Shown here: positions 27,568 to 37,080 of the stretch, in pieces | Layout of the letters: every line of letters begins with the position of its first letter | Position numbering within the stretch: position 1 is the first letter of the stretch | Translations under genes and position numbers: made by a program | Assembly: GCA_040881985.1 (NCBI GenBank) | Contig: JBBECE010000010.1 | Coordinates: 1-64,000 of the forward strand | Reading direction: 5' to 3' | DNA from: JBBECE01 sp040881985 | GTDB lineage: Bacteria; Pseudomonadota; Alphaproteobacteria; Rhizobiales; Devosiaceae | DNA length: 64,000 bases | The notes under the pieces: generated by a model | What the model was told of the DNA's origin: nothing | What the model saw: only the letters and a program-made list of their open reading frames with translations | The model's database searches: none

Positions 27568-29736
27568 CTAGGGATTGAGATTGATGGTCACCCCGGTGAG
27601 GAACCGGATCGGCTCGCCGTAATAGGGCTCGGTCATATGTTGCGGGGGCGAACGCAACACCTGGCGGCTGAGCGTCGTGCAGGTGCCGAGACATTCGGTG
27701 TGGCCCGGCAGGCTGACCGAAATCACCGTCGGTTTGCCGAAGAGAATGTCGTTCCACCAGTGAGACTCGTTCTCGCTGGTCGCCATCGGCTCCATGCGCA
27801 TCAGGCGATTGTCCCAGACGTCGACGATGTTGGGCTCGGGCACCATCATGAGACTGAGCGTCTGGTGCGGCCGCAAATCGACGTCCTGCGACAGGCCCAG
27901 ATAGACGCCGACGCTATCGCTGACCCCGACACTGATGCCTTGCAGCCGGTCGGGTCCGGTATTGACGAGGGTCAGGCGGTAGGAGGGCGGGATGAATCGG
28001 TTTTCGCAGAGCGCGTCGTTGTTCGGGGTCGACGCCGCGGCTTCCAGTTCGTCGGAGGCGCGGACCAGCGCCTCGCGCGAGCGGCGCTCGAGTTCGTCCT
28101 GCAGGCGCTCGCGCAACTCGTCCTCGGCCATGCCAGCCGCGACGTTGACACCGATATCGGCGGCGACGTTGCCGAGACTGACGGCGAGGTCGGCGGCGGG
28201 GATCTGCGAGACTGCGGCCTTGGCCATCTGCACCGCCAGCTGGTCGATCCCGCCGGAAATCATTTCGTCGAGATTGGGAATGTCGGGCGGAATGCCGGCG
28301 GCGGCCAGCGCGGTGTTGAGCGCAAATTCCAGGACGCTCTCGGGAATGACCCCAAAGGTCAGCGCCGAGGCGATGTCGACGACGCGATCCTTGGCCCATT
28401 GATAAGCGTCGGCGGCGAAGTTCCAGATGTCGGCGAAAGCGTTGCCCACGTCCTCGAGAAAGGTCGTCTCGAGGGAATCGCGATAGTCCTCCCATTGCAG
28501 GCAGCCTGCGGGCCAGTCGATGTTGCGATAGGGCTTGAATTCGAGCGAGACGAGTTGAACCGGCGGCGCTTCGGCGACGATTTCAGGCGAGTAAATGACG
28601 ATCGGCGGCTGTTCGGGGAGCTTGGCGCCGTAATAGACCCGCATGACGTTGGAAGGCTGGCCGATAATCTGGCCAAAGCCGGAAGAAGCGACCGGCAGGA
28701 TGCGGAAATGGAGAATGTGTCCCTCGGCGCCGGCGCGCGGGAAATCGGGAAGATTTTCAGCGATCGCTTTGAGATCGAATTCGTAGAAACTGCTTACCCG
28801 ATCCTGGCGGCCGGAGAAAAGCAGGCCCGGCGGCGCGAAATCGGCGTCGGAGGCGTTGGCAAATGCCGGGAACGGCAGATAGCTCACCTGCCAAAGCGCG
28901 CCGCCGGCGAGCGGCACTTTGCTGACCGAATAGCTGAGGATGAAATACTGGTCTTCGGCGAAGGGGTCGATTTCGGTGTCGTAGTCGACTGCGAATTCGC
29001 AATCCGAGCGGAGGCATTTGTAGATTCTGGCGCCGCCAGGATAGACGCCCATCTGGCGGATCGTGTCCGCCCAGCGGATTGCGACGGCCTGGGAGGAACG
29101 GCTGGAAGTCGAAGGCGCCGACCGAACAGGGGGCGGCGAGGCGATTTGGGCAAAATCCGGGTTGAGCGCGAGACTGACCGGAGGCGGGGCGAGCTCGACG
29201 GTGTTGGGGACGATCGCGGCGGCATTTTCCGGCCGGGCGCGCGGCAAGGGGACGGCGGCGATCGGCGGGATGACCGGTTGCAAACTCTGCGGGCGCGGCA
29301 GCGGTTGCGGCGCGATTTGGGTTGGCGGCGCCAGCAAGATTGTCTGGCTCGGCGCAATCGTCGGCTGGGGAGCGGCCGGGACCATGATTTGTGTGCCGGG
29401 CGTGGGCGGGGAAATCGGCTGGCCGGCAACGCAACGGATCTGGTTGAAGGCGGAGCAGTTCGGGCCCGAGCAAATCGCGCCGTCGCCGAAGATCAACGTC
29501 TGCACGCTGACGGGGCCGGAAGGCGTCCAGGCGCTGGCGCGCTCATAACCCATCTGCTGGCAGAACAGGTCGGCCGCCGGCTGACCGCATTCACGCCCTG
29601 CGTGGCGGCAGAAATCCAGCCGGAAATCATGGACGCCGGGCCGGGTGAAGTCGCCGAAACGCTCCTGTGCCGCGCCCCCCGCGGTCAGCGTGAGTGCGAC
29701 CAACAACCCGAGCGGAAGCGCGTGCCACCGAGCCAT
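27568..29736 (-). CDS. Large secreted hypothetical protein with cysteine-rich N-terminal module
   Basis: I do not recognise this protein of about 722 residues. A signal peptide (MARWHALPLGLLVALTLTAG, then GAAQ) is followed by a cysteine-rich module (FCRHAGRECGQPAADLFCQQ, then GYERASAW, GDGAICSGPNCSAFNQIRC) that resembles a recurrent domain of bacterial secreted proteins. A proline- and alanine-rich linker of about 100 residues comes next, then a compact domain and a helical stretch, with a few more cysteines near the C-terminus (LPGHTECLGTCTTL). GGGGGAGG precedes ATG 29736; ATGs at 29757 and 29814 are possible. It reads like a surface or periplasmic structural protein. Confidence 0.7.
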   Translation of the reverse strand: MARWHALPLGLLVALTLTAGGAAQERFGDFTRPGVHDFRLDFCRHAGRECGQPAADLFCQQMGYERASAWTPSGPVSVQTLIFGDGAICSGPNCSAFNQIRCVAGQPISPPTPGTQIMVPAAPQPTIAPSQTILLAPPTQIAPQPLPRPQSLQPVIPPIAAVPLPRARPENAAAIVPNTVELAPPPVSLALNPDFAQIASPPPVRSAPSTSSRSSQAVAIRWADTIRQMGVYPGGARIYKCLRSDCEFAVDYDTEIDPFAEDQYFILSYSVSKVPLAGGALWQVSYLPFPAFANASDADFAPPGLLFSGRQDRVSSFYEFDLKAIAENLPDFPRAGAEGHILHFRILPVASSGFGQIIGQPSNVMRVYYGAKLPEQPPIVIYSPEIVAEAPPVQLVSLEFKPYRNIDWPAGCLQWEDYRDSLETTFLEDVGNAFADIWNFAADAYQWAKDRVVDIASALTFGVIPESVLEFALNTALAAAGIPPDIPNLDEMISGGIDQLAVQMAKAAVSQIPAADLAVSLGNVAADIGVNVAAGMAEDELRERLQDELERRSREALVRASDELEAAASTPNNDALCENRFIPPSYRLTLVNTGPDRLQGISVGVSDSVGVYLGLSQDVDLRPHQTLSLMMVPEPNIVDVWDNRLMRMEPMATSENESHWWNDILFGKPTVISVSLPGHTECLGTCTTLSRQVLRSPPQHMTEPYYGEPIRFLTGVTINLNP

Positions 29737-29891
29737 GGCCCTCCCCCAGGCAAGCATCCTCGGCCCATTGTGCCAGTAGCGGCGGGGCAGCGCCAGCATC
29801 GGTTTCGCGGCCAAAGCGGCTGGCCTTGACGCATGTCAAAGCAGCCGTCGGTGCGGCGTGGTCGGATGGGGCCGACGGATCAGGAGCGATA

Positions 29892-30368
29892 GTGTCCCTT
29901 CCACCCGAACCCGAGATTGCAGGACTGATCGAACAGGCTCGGTTCGAGCTTCTGGCGCTTTGCGAGGAACTGGAACGGCTTGCCGATGCGCTTCCGGACC
30001 CGGGGGTTCGGCAGACTTGCATTCACCTCGCCCGTTCGGTCGGGCCGACGATCTCGCGCTGGCACCGGCTGGAGGAAGATGTAATGTTTCCGGCGTTGAT
30101 GACCCGCAGGGGCACACAATCCGATCTTGCCGCTTCGATCGAACGGCTCAAACTCGATCACTACGAGGACGAATGCTTTGCCGAGGAATTGCAGGGCGCG
30201 CTGCTGGGCTACGGGTCGGGCTCCTCGACGCTGTCGGCGGACGCGATCGGCTATATGCTGCGGGGGTTCTTTTCGGCCAAGCGCCGGCATATTGCATTCG
30301 AGCAGGAAATCCTGAAGCCGCTGCTTCGGATCACCGGCGGACGAAACAACGGGTCCGCTCCCGACTAG
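29892..30368 (+). CDS. Hemerythrin-like (HHE) domain protein
   Basis: The 158-residue protein is a four-helix bundle with candidate di-iron ligands in RWHRLEEDVMFPAL, KLDHYEDECFAEEL and RRHIAFEQEILKPL. Hemerythrin-like proteins bind oxygen or nitric oxide or sense redox state. GTG 29892 is chosen because AGGAG lies 5 nt upstream and the upstream in-frame residues look non-coding. Its stop overlaps the convergent fnrL gene by 4 bp, which suggests a joint role in low-oxygen physiology. Iron binding is inferred from the pattern. Confidence 0.7.
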   Translation: MSLPPEPEIAGLIEQARFELLALCEELERLADALPDPGVRQTCIHLARSVGPTISRWHRLEEDVMFPALMTRRGTQSDLAASIERLKLDHYEDECFAEELQGALLGYGSGSSTLSADAIGYMLRGFFSAKRRHIAFEQEILKPLLRITGGRNNGSAPD

Positions 30369-31102
30369 CCACAGCGCTCGCGCAGTCGCTCGAGGTCGGG
30401 GACTTCGATATGGCGGTTGTTGACGATTTTGATCACGCCGTCGACCCGCAGCTTGGTGAATTGGCGCGAGACGGTTTCGATGGTGAGACCGAGATAGTCG
30501 GCGATGTCGGCGCGGGAGAGCGGCAGGTCGAAACTTGTCGTGTTGCTGTCGTCGTCGGCGAGCGTCGGATTGTTATGGGTGGCAATCAGACAAAGAAAAC
30601 TCGCGACCTTCTCGGGCGCCGTCTTGCGGCCGACGGTGACCATCCAGTCGCGGGCCTCGTCGAGTTCGCGCAAGGTCTGCAACATGATGCGGTGCTCGAG
30701 ATCGGGATTGGCGGCGATCATCGCCTCAAGCGCCTGGCGCGGCAGCTTGCAGAGACTGACCTCGCCCACCGCTTCCGCGGTGAGCCGGCTTTCCTCGCCG
30801 AAGAGGCGTCCGAGGAAATCGGGGGCGAACTGCAGCCCGACGACCTGCTGGCGGCCGTCCCGCAGGGTTTTGGCGAGCTTGACCACGCCGCTGGTGATGG
30901 TGGCGTAGGAAGTAATCTCGGTCGCCTCGCCGACGAGTTCATCGCCCGATTTGTGGGTCACCTGCCGAGTATGCCGGGCGAGTTCGGTCAATTCCCCGGC
31001 GTCGAGTACGCCACAAATGCCGGTGTGCCGGGCTTCGCAACTGCGGCAGATCACCGGCACATTGGAATTGTGAATGTCCTGGCGCTTGAAACTCTCGTTC
31101 AT
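30365..31102 (-). CDS. fnrL: Crp/Fnr-family oxygen regulator (FnrL type)
   Basis: The 245-residue protein has the FNR arrangement: N-terminal cysteines C19, C22 and C30 (VICRSCEARHTGIC) and a fourth at C118 (VSLCKLP), the expected ligands of an oxygen-labile 4Fe-4S cluster. A cyclic-nucleotide-binding fold follows, then a helix-turn-helix whose recognition helix contains ETVSRQ, the E-xx-SR set that reads TTGAT-N4-ATCAA. It should activate anaerobic or microaerobic genes. AGGAGG is close to ATG 31102. No full FNR box was found upstream. Confidence 0.9.
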   Translation of the reverse strand: MNESFKRQDIHNSNVPVICRSCEARHTGICGVLDAGELTELARHTRQVTHKSGDELVGEATEITSYATITSGVVKLAKTLRDGRQQVVGLQFAPDFLGRLFGEESRLTAEAVGEVSLCKLPRQALEAMIAANPDLEHRIMLQTLRELDEARDWMVTVGRKTAPEKVASFLCLIATHNNPTLADDDSNTTSFDLPLSRADIADYLGLTIETVSRQFTKLRVDGVIKIVNNRHIEVPDLERLRERCG

Positions 31103-31534
31103 CAGTCCTCCTGCGAGAGCGCAAACATAGGCCGCTGGGTCGTCGCAAACGAGGCAATTCGGCGTCATCAACGAAATCGTCCCGGCAACAATATAGGGAC
31201 AGAGCACAGCGTGGTGCTTCCCTCCAACCGCGAAGGCGTGACGGCGGGTCATTTGCAGTGATTAGAATGGCGCTCGCACCCTTGCGCTCTCAAGGATTAG
31301 CTTGCCTAGCTGGCAGGCGAGCCGCAAGGGCTGGTGTGACGCGCTAGGATGCAGCCAGTGTAGTGCGCAAAGTTGGGGAACTCCGGGCATGACGGCCGAC
31401 CGAGTCGAGCGCCGGCGCCGATTGCAGCCCTGGTGCGGCTTCTACTGAAGCCCGCCGTTTGTTATCGTCAACGCCGTTACAGAGTCCATCTGGGGAATTT
31501 CGGCCCAGGGGAACGCTTCGGGGAGGAAGCCGAG
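31103..31534. other. 432-bp intergenic region between fnrL and the DUF1479 gene
   Basis: This stretch separates divergent genes. The minus-strand side contains TTGATGACGCCGAA, which is only half of an FNR site. I see no RNA gene, no repeat and no convincing coding frame. GGGAGGAAG just before 31535 is the ribosome site of the next gene. Confidence 0.4.
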
Positions 31535-32776
31535 ATGCAGGCGGAGACGAAAAACGAATTCGACGTCGCTGATCAGATCGTCGCGTTCAAGAAGGCGATG
31601 GCGCCCCGCCGGGGGGCGCTGACGCGCGCCTATGCCGACGTGAAGGACTATGTCAGTCGCGCCGCCGAAAAGATTCGCACAGACAACGCCGCCGGCAGGC
31701 CGACGATCCCTGAGCTCAGCTATCGCGACATCAAAGAGGGCAAGATCTCCGATACGACCCGAGCGGCGATCCGGAAGAGCGGCTGCGCAGTCGTGCACGG
31801 TGTGTTTCCGGCAGCGCAGGCCATCGAATGGTTTGAGGAGGTCGGCCGCTATCTCGACGGAAACGAATACGAAAAGAAGGAAGTTGAGAAGCGCAGCCTC
31901 GATAAATACTTCTCGGCGCTGAAGGCGGGCAAGCCACAGATTTTCAACGTCTATTGGTCGAAACCCCAGGTGCTTGCCCGGCAGGACCCCAAACTCGCCG
32001 AGACGCGCTCGTTCCTCGACCGGTTGTGGACTGGCTACGAGGACATCTTCAATCCCGATCTACAATGCACCTACGCCGATCGCGTCCGCCGCCGTCAGCC
32101 GGGCGACAAGACTCTCGGCCTCTCGCCGCACATGGACGCCGGCACGGTCGAGCGCTGGATCGATCCTGGCTATCAGCGCGTCTACGAAAAAGTCTTCGCC
32201 GGCGACTGGCGTGGCTACGATCCATTCGACGCACGGCATCGCCTGGAGACGCGCGAGATCCCTTCGCCAGCCGTGTCTAGCGTCTTCCGGACATATCAGG
32301 GCTGGACGGCGCTCACCCGTCAGGGTCCGAAGGACGGCACGCTCCGCGTCATCCCGATCGCGAAAGGCATCTCTTATGTGCTCCTGCGCGCCATGCAGGA
32401 CGATGTACCGGAGAACGATCTGTGCGGAGCGGCACCGGGTCGCGCGCTTGGCGTCCGACCCGAGTGGCACCCCGAGATGATGGCGGGCACCGTCTCGATC
32501 CCCGAGGTGCAGCCGGGCGACACCGTGTGGTGGCACACCGATATCTGCCACTCGGTCGCCGATGAGCACGCGGGTAAGGAGTACGCCAGTGTCATCTACA
32601 TCGGCTCGGCGCCCGACTGCGCCAAGAACCGCGCGTACCTCGCTGGCCAGAAGGAAGCCTTCCTCGCGGGCAAATCGCCGCCCGACTTCGCGCCGATGAA
32701 TTTCGAGGTCGACTTCAAGGGCCGTGCCACGGAGAGTGACCTGACGCCACTCGGCCGCAGGCAGATGGGGTTCTGA
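31535..32776 (+). CDS. DUF1479 (YbiU-like) putative dioxygenase
   Basis: The 413-residue protein matches the DUF1479 family, represented by E. coli YbiU. These proteins have a cupin-like fold related to 2-oxoglutarate/Fe(II) oxygenases. Candidate metal ligands are the H and D of LSPHMDAGTVERW and the later histidine in WWHTDICHSV. The substrate is unknown. GGGAGGAAG precedes ATG 31535; the same frame stays open upstream without any conserved sequence. It is a single-gene unit. Confidence 0.8.
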   Translation: MQAETKNEFDVADQIVAFKKAMAPRRGALTRAYADVKDYVSRAAEKIRTDNAAGRPTIPELSYRDIKEGKISDTTRAAIRKSGCAVVHGVFPAAQAIEWFEEVGRYLDGNEYEKKEVEKRSLDKYFSALKAGKPQIFNVYWSKPQVLARQDPKLAETRSFLDRLWTGYEDIFNPDLQCTYADRVRRRQPGDKTLGLSPHMDAGTVERWIDPGYQRVYEKVFAGDWRGYDPFDARHRLETREIPSPAVSSVFRTYQGWTALTRQGPKDGTLRVIPIAKGISYVLLRAMQDDVPENDLCGAAPGRALGVRPEWHPEMMAGTVSIPEVQPGDTVWWHTDICHSVADEHAGKEYASVIYIGSAPDCAKNRAYLAGQKEAFLAGKSPPDFAPMNFEVDFKGRATESDLTPLGRRQMGF

Positions 32777-33844
32777 GCCGGGGTGCAACGACAGCTTTGT
32801 TGGCCGCCTGACGACAACCGAGATGGCCGGAGCGTGATGGGCCTGTCAGCTTTGCCCCCTGCCATCGCAGGGGGCGCAAAGACGATGCCGGGTGAGTGGA
32901 TCACGGACCGCCCGTGCAGGCGGTATTTGGAACGCAGGCGATTGGGCGAAACGCGGGCCGCTGCAGCGGCGAGGGCGGGGACCGCCGGGACGAATGCCTG
33001 GTTCGTCTCGTGTTTAAACAAGAAGACGTAGCACTTTGCGCCGAGATTCCGGAGAGCCGCTGTAGTGCGATCGGCGGGACCGCACTCATGCAACGTTGCG
33101 CCGACCTTCCGATAGACCAGCTCCTGATCTGTGAGGTCGCCGTGGCCCAGGAACCCGGCGCCGTCGAAGCTTGCGACGTTGCTTCAGAGCCAACGGGCTG
33201 CGTAGCCGCGGTTGCCGCCAATCGGATGGACCTGCAGAATATCCTAGGTCATCTTCGCGACCCGCAGGCGCGCGACATGGCCATCGCGCTTAATGCGACC
33301 GAGTTGCGTGATCTGAGGGCGATTGACCTCATCGAAGACAATCACGCCCTCGACCTCGCACTCGTGGCAATCGTTTCGAGCATCGGGATAGGCCTGAGCG
33401 AGGTGATCGACCCGGCCCGTTGCAACAGGTTGCGCGGCGGCTATGAAGACGCGTCCGTGGGCCGCGACGAGGAAGGGGCGGTCAGGAGACTGTGCGGGTG
33501 GGCTGTCGAACTCTCGAACTTCGCAGTCATGCGGCAAAACATGGCTGAGACTGACCAGGAACGCGCTGCCTTCGTCTCGATGTTCCGGGAACTGGTAGGC
33601 GCTCTTGAGCGCGGCGAGGTCACATTCGACGAACTTTCGGCGCCCACTGGCACCAACGATCCGTCGGACTAGTCTTGCGTCCTGTATGCTGGGCGTGCCG
33701 TCGGGTGATTGAACCTCATCCAACAAGGGACCTTTGCATCGGCGGATGGCCTCGGCGACCGTCGCCACCAACAGGCGAACGGCGGTTGCCGCTTCGGTCG
33801 GTGATATCGGTCGAGGCAAGCATCAGTTCGATGTGTTAGTTTGC
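32777..33844. other. About 1 kb with no convincing gene
   Basis: Several frames stay open here but none can be supported. The plus frame 32896-33672 ends in a helix-like tail (QNMAETDQERAAFVSMFREL). The directly opposed minus frame 33244-33819 also looks protein-like (PFLVAAHGRVFIAAAQPV). Codon-position GC composition does not separate them, since they share second positions. No ribosome site marks either start and I recognise no family. The stretch may be decayed or recently acquired. It ends against the galE stop codon. Confidence 0.4.
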
Positions 33845-34822
33845 CTAGTGTCGCCGGTCGGACTCTTGCCAACGCCAGGCCGAGTCGAGAACGCCTTGCA
33901 GGCCCGAACGCCGCGCTTGCCAGCCGAGCGCCTTTTCCGCGAGTGTGGGATTTGCAATCAGTGTCGGGGGGTCGCCGTTTCGTTTCGGCTCTTCAATCGT
34001 TCGGATCGGCCTGCCGGTCATGTCTCTCGCCGCTTCGATGATCTGCCTGACCGACCAACCCCTGCCTGTGCCGAGATTATAGGCCGTAAAGCCGCTTTGC
34101 CTAGGCAACCGCTCGAGCGCGAGCACATGAGCGTCGGCAAGATCGGAGACGTGAACGTAGTCCCTGACACATGTCCCGTCCGCGGTCGGGTGGTCCGTGC
34201 CGAATACCGAGACCGCCGGTCGCACCCCCTTCGCTACCTGCAGAATTATCGGGATCAGGTGAGTTTCGGGATCGTGGTTTTCGCCGATCTCGCCATCGGG
34301 ATCAGCACCCGCAGCGTTAAAATAGCGAAGCGCCGTTACCCGCATGCCATAGGCTGTGGCGGCGTCGGCGAGGATCTGCTCGACCATCAGCTTTGACCGG
34401 CCGTAGGGATTTATGGGGACCTTTGGGCTTTCCTCGGTGATCGGTAGTTCCTTCGGTACGCCATAGACCGCGCACGAACTCGAAAAGACGATCCGGTCGA
34501 TTCCGCAGTCGCGTGCCGCCTCGAAAAGGCTGATCGATCCACTGACGTTGTTCGCGTAATATTTGAGGGGTGCCTCGGTGGATTCTCCAACATAGGCGCT
34601 GGCTGCAAAATGCAGGATCGCCTCGCATTTCCATTGACGAAGCACCGCGACAACACGCGCGCGGTCGGCAATGTCGCCGCGCTCCAAAGGTCCCCATCGA
34701 ACAAGGTCGGCATGCCCTGTCGAGAGATTGTCGAAGGTCACGGGTTCGTGCCCGGCGGCTTTCAGCGATTTGCAGGTGTGGCTGCCGATATATCCGGCCC
34801 CACCTGTGACGAACACCTTCAT
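33845..34822 (-). CDS. galE: UDP-glucose 4-epimerase
   Basis: The 325-residue extended SDR interconverts UDP-glucose and UDP-galactose. The NAD motif TGGAGYIGSH is at 7-16, SSSCAVYG precedes the catalytic YGRSK, and the sugar-binding DYVHVSDLADAHVLAL follows. It sits at the left end of the exopolysaccharide locus, divergent from it across 177 bp, and presumably supplies UDP-galactose. The C-terminus is intact. Confidence 0.92.
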   Translation of the reverse strand: MKVFVTGGAGYIGSHTCKSLKAAGHEPVTFDNLSTGHADLVRWGPLERGDIADRARVVAVLRQWKCEAILHFAASAYVGESTEAPLKYYANNVSGSISLFEAARDCGIDRIVFSSSCAVYGVPKELPITEESPKVPINPYGRSKLMVEQILADAATAYGMRVTALRYFNAAGADPDGEIGENHDPETHLIPIILQVAKGVRPAVSVFGTDHPTADGTCVRDYVHVSDLADAHVLALERLPRQSGFTAYNLGTGRGWSVRQIIEAARDMTGRPIRTIEEPKRNGDPPTLIANPTLAEKALGWQARRSGLQGVLDSAWRWQESDRRH

Positions 34823-34999
34823 TTGACCTCGAGGGGCCCGGGGGTGCCGGAATCGTCTGAATTGCGCCCGGTCCGGCTTATTTGATAATGGAAAGCGCTA
34901 CAATGTCGCTTACCGCTTAACCTTTCCGCGGCTCCAGACTTGCGCTGGCGAGCGGCCCCGCCAACAAACGCTTTTTCCTACTAGGATACAATCCGGCCG

Positions 35000-35665
35000 A
35001 TGTCTGCCAAAGGTCTTGTTCCTCTTGTTGTGTCGTTGGCGCTCTGCGCCGGGGCAATCGTCGCCGGATCACTCGAGCTGCAGCCGCTTCTGACGGCCGG
35101 CTCCTCCGCCGGCACCTATGCGGCGCTTGCAGAGGCGCCGCCTCCGGCTGGCCTATCGATTCCGTCGCAGCAGGCGGCGCTGCGGTCTTGCGTTGAAGCG
35201 CTGACCTCGATCCAGCAGCAGGCACAACCCCGGCTAGTTTCGGATCGAGTCAACGCCAATTGCGCTTCCTTGGCTCGAGACACGCTTGGCGCGAACCCTG
35301 TACACTCCTTTGCTTGGTACGTCCTGGCGGCGGCCGCCGTGGAACGCGGCGACCTCGACGAATCCGTCGTGGCCCTGCAACGCTCCCAACAGACCGGGCA
35401 GGCCGAGCAGTGGGTCGGTGAGATTCGTGTTGAACTCGCTGAGCGGATACGGCCGCTGGTCGGGGATGAGGCGCTGGCCTTCATCGATCGAGATCTGGCG
35501 ATGCTGGTGCAAAGCCGGAGCGGCATTGGCGCTATCGCACATCGATATGTCAGCCAGCCCGGATTCCGCGCCCGCATAACCGAAATTGTCGAGACCCTCT
35601 CCGAGGAAGATCAAGCGAGATTTGTCGGTTGGGTTGCGTCGGTGATCAGAAGCGTCAGGTCATGA
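35000..35665 (+). CDS. Hypothetical protein at head of polysaccharide operon
   Basis: The 221-residue protein starts with a hydrophobic helix (about 6-26, LVPLVVSLALCAGAIVAGSL), so it is membrane-anchored or exported. A TPR-like helical part follows (SFAWYVLAAAAVERGDLDES and WVGEIRVELAERI). Its last bases overlap the polymerase gene start as ATGA, so the two are coupled. I do not recognise the family. Its position suggests a helper for the Wzy-like protein. Confidence 0.7.
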   Translation: MSAKGLVPLVVSLALCAGAIVAGSLELQPLLTAGSSAGTYAALAEAPPPAGLSIPSQQAALRSCVEALTSIQQQAQPRLVSDRVNANCASLARDTLGANPVHSFAWYVLAAAAVERGDLDESVVALQRSQQTGQAEQWVGEIRVELAERIRPLVGDEALAFIDRDLAMLVQSRSGIGAIAHRYVSQPGFRARITEIVETLSEEDQARFVGWVASVIRSVRS

Positions 35666-37080
35666 AAGCACCCGAACTGGCCGCCCCGCTTTCCGCCAGC
35701 CGGCTGCGGCGCCTGACGCGCCCGAACGCTTTGCTCTCCGTTGCAATTCTGACCATCGTCGCTCTTGCGCCAGTGCCCGCCGCCAGCAACCGCCCGGTTT
35801 TCTGGGCGCTGGCTGCCCTTGTCGTCGGATTGGTCGGGATCGGCTACTCGGCGATGCTCCTCGGTCGAAGCGCTGCGCCGCGCCTGGCGCTGCGCCAGTT
35901 TCCGCTGCAAGTCGGCATTGCCGTAGTGATAGTGGCTTTCTTGCTGATGCAAGCTCTGCCCCTGACTTGGATGCTTGATGCAATCGGCGCGCATTTTCTT
36001 TTGGGCGGTCTAGAATCGCCTGCGATCAGCATTGCATCAGGCGCAACTCTGCTGGTCCTGCTGCAGTTCGCCACCTATGCCGTCTTCTACTGGCTAGTGT
36101 TGCAGGCCACTTCCAACCGCGACCGGGCGCTGTGGGTGATCAATGCCGTTCTCTACGTCGTGACCGCCCACGCCGCTTATGCGCTGCTCGCGCTGACACA
36201 GCTCGGCGATCCCATGCTGCTGTTTCCGAAATGGGCCTACCAGGGCAACGCGACTGGCACCTTCGTCAACGGCAATTCCTTCGCGACATTCCTCGCCATG
36301 GGAATTGTCGTCGGGCTGGCGCTCCTGCTCCGCAAGGGCGAAATGCAGTTGAACAACTATCGGAGAGGCTCCCCGTTCGGGACGGGCGGGCACCTTTCCG
36401 CATTGATCATCATTTTCGTTTGCCTGCTGATCCTCGCCGCGACACTCGTGGCCACTCAGTCTCGGCTTGGCACCTTCGCCGCAGCCACCGGATCAGTCGC
36501 AGTTTTCGTCGCCTATCTCTCGCGCCACCGGGGAAGGGGAGCCGCCACATTGATGGCCGTTGGCATTGTCGCCGTTCTCGTCGCGCTCGGCGCTCTGGCG
36601 CTCTTCGGCGGCGCGCTATTGGAGCGACTCGGATCGCTCGAAGCTGCCGCCGACGTGCGCGGCCAGCTCTATGCCCAGATTCTCGAGATGATCGGGACGC
36701 GACCCTTCGTCGGGTTCGGTGCCGGCGCCTTTGAGGCGGCTTATCCGGCATTCCATCGCCTTCCGGTAAGCGCCGACGTAAACTGGGACAAGGCCCATTC
36801 AACCTATCTTGCTTTATGGTCCGAACTTGGTCTTGTCGTGGGCAGTCTGGCCATGTTGCTGATTGGCTGGATGGGGTTTCGCCTTTTGGGAGTTGCGCGC
36901 AGGCGCGACAGGGACTGGGCGTCGGCGCTGGCTGGATTTGGAGTGATTATTGTCGCCGCGACCCATTCGGTCGCCGATTTCAGTCTCGAGATCGAAGCAA
37001 ACGTTCTTCTGTTTCTTGCGATCGTCGGGATCGGCATGGCCGGCGCGATCGGGTCAAAGAAGGGGGGAGGCCGGACGTGA
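35662..37080 (+). CDS. O-antigen ligase / Wzy-type polymerase membrane protein
   Basis: The protein of about 472 residues has ten or more membrane helices and one long periplasmic loop containing GQLYAQILEMIGTRPFVGFG and AHSTYLALWSELG, the Wzy_C signature region. It should polymerise or ligate repeat units at the periplasmic face. ATG 35662 overlaps the upstream stop; an in-frame ATG at 35629 lies inside the previous gene. It overlaps the phosphatase gene downstream as GTGA. A second protein of this class lies at 43208-44416. Confidence 0.85.
   Translation: MKAPELAAPLSASRLRRLTRPNALLSVAILTIVALAPVPAASNRPVFWALAALVVGLVGIGYSAMLLGRSAAPRLALRQFPLQVGIAVVIVAFLLMQALPLTWMLDAIGAHFLLGGLESPAISIASGATLLVLLQFATYAVFYWLVLQATSNRDRALWVINAVLYVVTAHAAYALLALTQLGDPMLLFPKWAYQGNATGTFVNGNSFATFLAMGIVVGLALLLRKGEMQLNNYRRGSPFGTGGHLSALIIIFVCLLILAATLVATQSRLGTFAAATGSVAVFVAYLSRHRGRGAATLMAVGIVAVLVALGALALFGGALLERLGSLEAAADVRGQLYAQILEMIGTRPFVGFGAGAFEAAYPAFHRLPVSADVNWDKAHSTYLALWSELGLVVGSLAMLLIGWMGFRLLGVARRRDRDWASALAGFGVIIVAATHSVADFSLEIEANVLLFLAIVGIGMAGAIGSKKGGGRT

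Noticed and set aside
27430..29829. Long plus-strand open frame of 799 residues
   Set aside because: It is the complement of the secreted protein gene at 27568-29736, which has a signal peptide, an ordered cysteine module and a ribosome site. High GC keeps the opposite frame open.
31150..31165. Possible FNR box upstream of fnrL (TTGATGACGCCGAA)
   Set aside because: Only the first half-site matches; the second half is CCGAA rather than ATCAA.
29858..31261. Plus-strand open frame of 467 residues
   Set aside because: It runs across the hemerythrin-like gene in another frame and then across fnrL in antisense, so it cannot be one gene.
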